NCBI RefSeq assembly: GCF_900564145.1
Contig: NZ_UOOB01000001.1
Coordinates: 2,234,754-2,298,753 of the forward strand
Direction of reading: 5' to 3'
From: Comamonas sp. lk
GTDB taxonomy: Bacteria; Pseudomonadota; Gammaproteobacteria; Burkholderiales; Burkholderiaceae_C
Length of the DNA: 64,000 nucleotides
Shown here: positions 61,459 to 64,000 of the stretch, one piece after another
Layout of the letters: each line of letters begins with the position of its first letter
How positions within the stretch are numbered: the stretch's first letter is position 1
Made by a program: the position numbers and the translations under genes
The notes under the pieces: generated by a model
What the model was told of the DNA's origin: nothing
Database searches by the model: none
The model's input: only the letters and a program-made list of their open reading frames with translations

Positions 61459-64000
61459 TTATTGATCGGCCTGCCCATTGTTGGGCTTGGCTATGCGCAC
61501 TTTGCGCTCCCAAAGAGAAATGACTGCGACGTAGAAAACCGGCACAAAGATCACGCCGACCACCGTGGCCGCCAGCATGCCCCCGATGACGCCGGTGCCT
61601 AGCGAGCGCTGGCTGGCAGCGCCAGCACCTGAGGCCAGAACCAGTGGAACAACACCCAGAATAAAGGCCAGAGAGGTCATCACAATCGGGCGGAAGCGAA
61701 GCTTTGCAGCTTCGGTCGCGGCCTCTATCAAGCTTGCGCCTGACTCTCTGAGGTTTTTGGCAAACTCCACAATCAAAATGGCATTTTTCGCCGCCAGACC
61801 GACAATGGCAATCAACCCCACCTTGAAGTAGACATCGTTCGCCATCGAGGAGCTCAAGGGCAGCAAGTTGACTGCCAGCATGGCCGCCACAGAGCCCAGG
61901 GCACCGATTGGCACGATGAGCATCACGGAAATTGGAACAGTCCAGCTTTCATAGAGCGCAACCAGCACCAGAAACACGGTCAGAATGGCCAGCGCAAACA
62001 GCAGGGGAGCCTGTGCGCCTGCCTGGCGTTGCTGGTAGGACAGTCCGGTCCATTCGTATCCCACGCCGCGCGGCAACTCCTTGATGATTGCCTCTATGGT
62101 TTCCATCGCTTGGCCGCTGCTGTATCCAGGGTTGACGTCGCCGCTGATGCTGAAGGACAGATAACCGTTGTAGCGAGAAATCTGGGATGGCCCATCTACC
62201 CAGCGCACCGTGGCAAATGCACTCAACGGCACTTGTTCTCCTGAAGCATTGGGCACACGCATGGCAAGCAGGTCATCAGGGTTGGATCGGTCCATGGGCT
62301 GCGATTGCACCACGACGCGCTCCAAGCGGCCTTTGTTGACGTAGTCGCCGACGATGGCCGACCCGTAGGAGGTCGAGATCGCATTGCTGATGGCATCAAA
62401 GCGCACGCCTTGCGCCTCGGCCTTGTCGCGGTCTATCTGGATGTTGAGCTGTGACGAGTTGGGCAGCCCTTCCACCATGGCGTAAGCAATGGATGGGGAT
62501 TCTTTCAGCTGGGCCAGAAGCTTGTCGCGTGCCTCGCTCAAGGTGGCAAGGCCCACTCCGCCACGGTCTTGCAGTCGCAGAGCAAAGCCTCCGGCGTTGC
62601 CAAGGCCTTCGATGGGCGGTGGGTTGATTGCCATGACCTGCGCGCCATTGTGTGAGCCCAGGGTTTCGTTCAGCAAAGCTGTTTCGACATCAACGGCTTG
62701 ATCCGGCCCGCGTTGAGACCAGTCCTTGAGCGTTGGAAACGATATCGCCGCATTTTCTCCGCTGCCCGCAAAACTCCATCCCACGATGGTGATGGTCTGC
62801 TCCACGGCATCTCGCGATGCCAGGTAGCTCTCTAGCTCCGACACCACAGCTTCGGTACGGCTGTACGTCGCGTTAGAAGGGAGTTGCACGTCGACAATGG
62901 CATAGCCCTGGTCCTCGTTGGGTACAAAGGCTTCAGGCAGTTGCAGATAGGAGGCCGCCAGAATGGCAACGAGTGCGGCATATACCGCCATATAGCGTCC
63001 AGTTTTGCGCACCATTTTCTGGTTCAAAGCATCAAATCGCTGGGTCAGACGAGCAAAGAAGCGATTGAACCATCCGAAAAATCCACGCTTTTCTTCGTGG
63101 TGGCCTTTGGGAATGGGCTTGAGCAAGGTCGCGCACAAGGCGGGGGTGAGTGTCAGTGCCAGGAATCCGGAAAAAAGAATGGATACCGCCAAAGCCAGGG
63201 CGAACTGTTGATAAATGATCCCCACCGACCCGGACATAAAGCCCAGGGGAAGGAATACGGCGATAAGCACCAGCGTGATGCCCACGATGGCGCCAGACAC
63301 CTGCTGCATGGCCTTGACCGTCGCATCGCGCGGCGAGAGCCCTTCCTCAACCATCAGGCGCTCCACGTTCTCGACGACCACGATGGCGTCATCCACCAGA
63401 ATGCCGATGGCCAGCACCATGCCAAACATGGTCATCATGTTGACCGAGAAGCCCAAGCCATACATCACGGCAAAGGTGCCCATCAAGCACACGGGCACCA
63501 CAATCGTCGGTATGAGCGTGTAGCGAATATTTTGCAAAAACAGCCACATCACCAGGAACACCAGAACAATTGCTTCCAGCAAGGTGGCAACTACTTTCTT
63601 GATCGCTACTTCCACGAACAGCGAGGTATCGTAAGGAATCGCGAAAGTGACGTCCTGCGGAAAATTGGCACTCAATTCCTGCAGCTTTTGCTTCACTGCC
63701 GACGCTGTGGCGATCGCATTGGCGCCCGGGGCCAGCAACACGGCACCGGCTACGGCGCGTTTGCCATCCAGGCGTGACTCAAAGCTGAAATCCTGAAGAT
63801 TGCTTTCCATGCGCGCAACATCGGCCAGGCGAACAGAGGAGCCGTCGGCGTTGGCGCGCAGAATAATGTGTCCAAACTCCTCGGGGCTGCGCTTGGTGCC
63901 TTGCATGGTCAGCGTTGCCGTCAACATCTGATCGGTCGCACTGGGGCGGCTGCCGAAGCTGCCAGCAGGCACTTGGATGTTTTGGGCCTGAATGGCGGCG
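61459..64000 (-). CDS. RND multidrug efflux pump inner-membrane subunit, HAE1/AcrB type (N-terminus off the window)
   Basis: About 847 residues in frame to the window edge, against about 1050 for the family, so roughly 200 N-terminal residues are missing. The edge sequence AAIQAQNIQVPAG matches the AcrB porter domain. Proton-relay Asp pair in GILVDDAIVVVENVERL, periplasmic loops, and helices TM4-TM12 are seen, with KNAILIVEFAK near the end of the second half. A GTG at 63972 is internal, not the start. Exports drugs with a membrane-fusion protein and an outer-membrane channel, probably encoded beyond the window. Confidence 0.94.
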   Translation of the reverse strand, partial: AAIQAQNIQVPAGSFGSRPSATDQMLTATLTMQGTKRSPEEFGHIILRANADGSSVRLADVARMESNLQDFSFESRLDGKRAVAGAVLLAPGANAIATASAVKQKLQELSANFPQDVTFAIPYDTSLFVEVAIKKVVATLLEAIVLVFLVMWLFLQNIRYTLIPTIVVPVCLMGTFAVMYGLGFSVNMMTMFGMVLAIGILVDDAIVVVENVERLMVEEGLSPRDATVKAMQQVSGAIVGITLVLIAVFLPLGFMSGSVGIIYQQFALALAVSILFSGFLALTLTPALCATLLKPIPKGHHEEKRGFFGWFNRFFARLTQRFDALNQKMVRKTGRYMAVYAALVAILAASYLQLPEAFVPNEDQGYAIVDVQLPSNATYSRTEAVVSELESYLASRDAVEQTITIVGWSFAGSGENAAISFPTLKDWSQRGPDQAVDVETALLNETLGSHNGAQVMAINPPPIEGLGNAGGFALRLQDRGGVGLATLSEARDKLLAQLKESPSIAYAMVEGLPNSSQLNIQIDRDKAEAQGVRFDAISNAISTSYGSAIVGDYVNKGRLERVVVQSQPMDRSNPDDLLAMRVPNASGEQVPLSAFATVRWVDGPSQISRYNGYLSFSISGDVNPGYSSGQAMETIEAIIKELPRGVGYEWTGLSYQQRQAGAQAPLLFALAILTVFLVLVALYESWTVPISVMLIVPIGALGSVAAMLAVNLLPLSSSMANDVYFKVGLIAIVGLAAKNAILIVEFAKNLRESGASLIEAATEAAKLRFRPIVMTSLAFILGVVPLVLASGAGAASQRSLGTGVIGGMLAATVVGVIFVPVFYVAVISLWERKVRIAKPNNGQADQ

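Overview
The window reads as a chromosomal segment of a beta-proteobacterium of the family Comamonadaceae, most likely Comamonas. The base composition is high-GC, the gene orders are typical of Burkholderiales (ccoISNOQPGH-fnr-hemN; mltG-tmk-holB-pilZ-tatD; tolB-pal-cpoB), and the intergenic 'TTGATAGCT...AGCGC' repeat common in this family recurs. The genus is inferred from these traits and was not computed.

Layout. 1-2900: an edge-truncated NDP-forming acyl-CoA synthetase behind an IclR regulator, then a universal stress protein. 2950-13640: a complete cbb3 oxidase locus (ccoI-S-N-O-Q-P-G-H), fnr and hemN. FNR-type operators lie in the usp/ccoI and fnr/hemN gaps, so this is a microaerobic respiration module with its own regulator. 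13640-20360: a TauE/SafE-like membrane protein, an HD-GYP protein translationally coupled to a PAS-GGDEF-EAL protein, and a chemoreceptor. tRNA-Pro lies at 20658-20734. 21330-28271: assimilatory sulfate reduction on the minus strand (cysI, DUF934, cysH, cysD, cysN), followed by fdxA and a ferredoxin-NADP reductase. No cysJ and no cysC are present. 28620-35840: a CNNM/CorC-type transporter, mnmC, a TRIC-type channel behind a tandem glycine riboswitch, and a secreted HbpS/GlcG-type protein next to a two-component system. 35934-47708: housekeeping genes (ygfZ, mltG, tmk, holB, pilZ, tatD, an ankyrin protein, msbA, tolB-pal-cpoB, tcdA).

47770-58200 is the accessory part. An integrative element sits at tRNA-Lys with a frameshifted integrase, an excisionase, a small phage-type gene, a methyltransferase and a cytosine methyltransferase (dcm) remnant. 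The dcm gene is cut by an IS3-family element, and its N-terminal part is absent from the other side. An IS5-family element follows, and a solitary inverted copy of its end lies 4.5 kb further on. Among and after these are a DUF1090 protein, small lipoproteins, two diguanylate cyclases (one with a LOV-like PAS lacking the photoactive cysteine), a Gln/Pro-rich 50-residue protein, and an RND efflux pump truncated by the window edge.

The observations most worth following are: the second open frame lying along the dcm remnant; the HbpS-like protein beside a sensor kinase and response regulator; sulfite reduction apparently lacking CysJ but adjacent to a ferredoxin/reductase pair; and family-specific repeats absorbed into coding sequence, notably the N-terminus of CysN.
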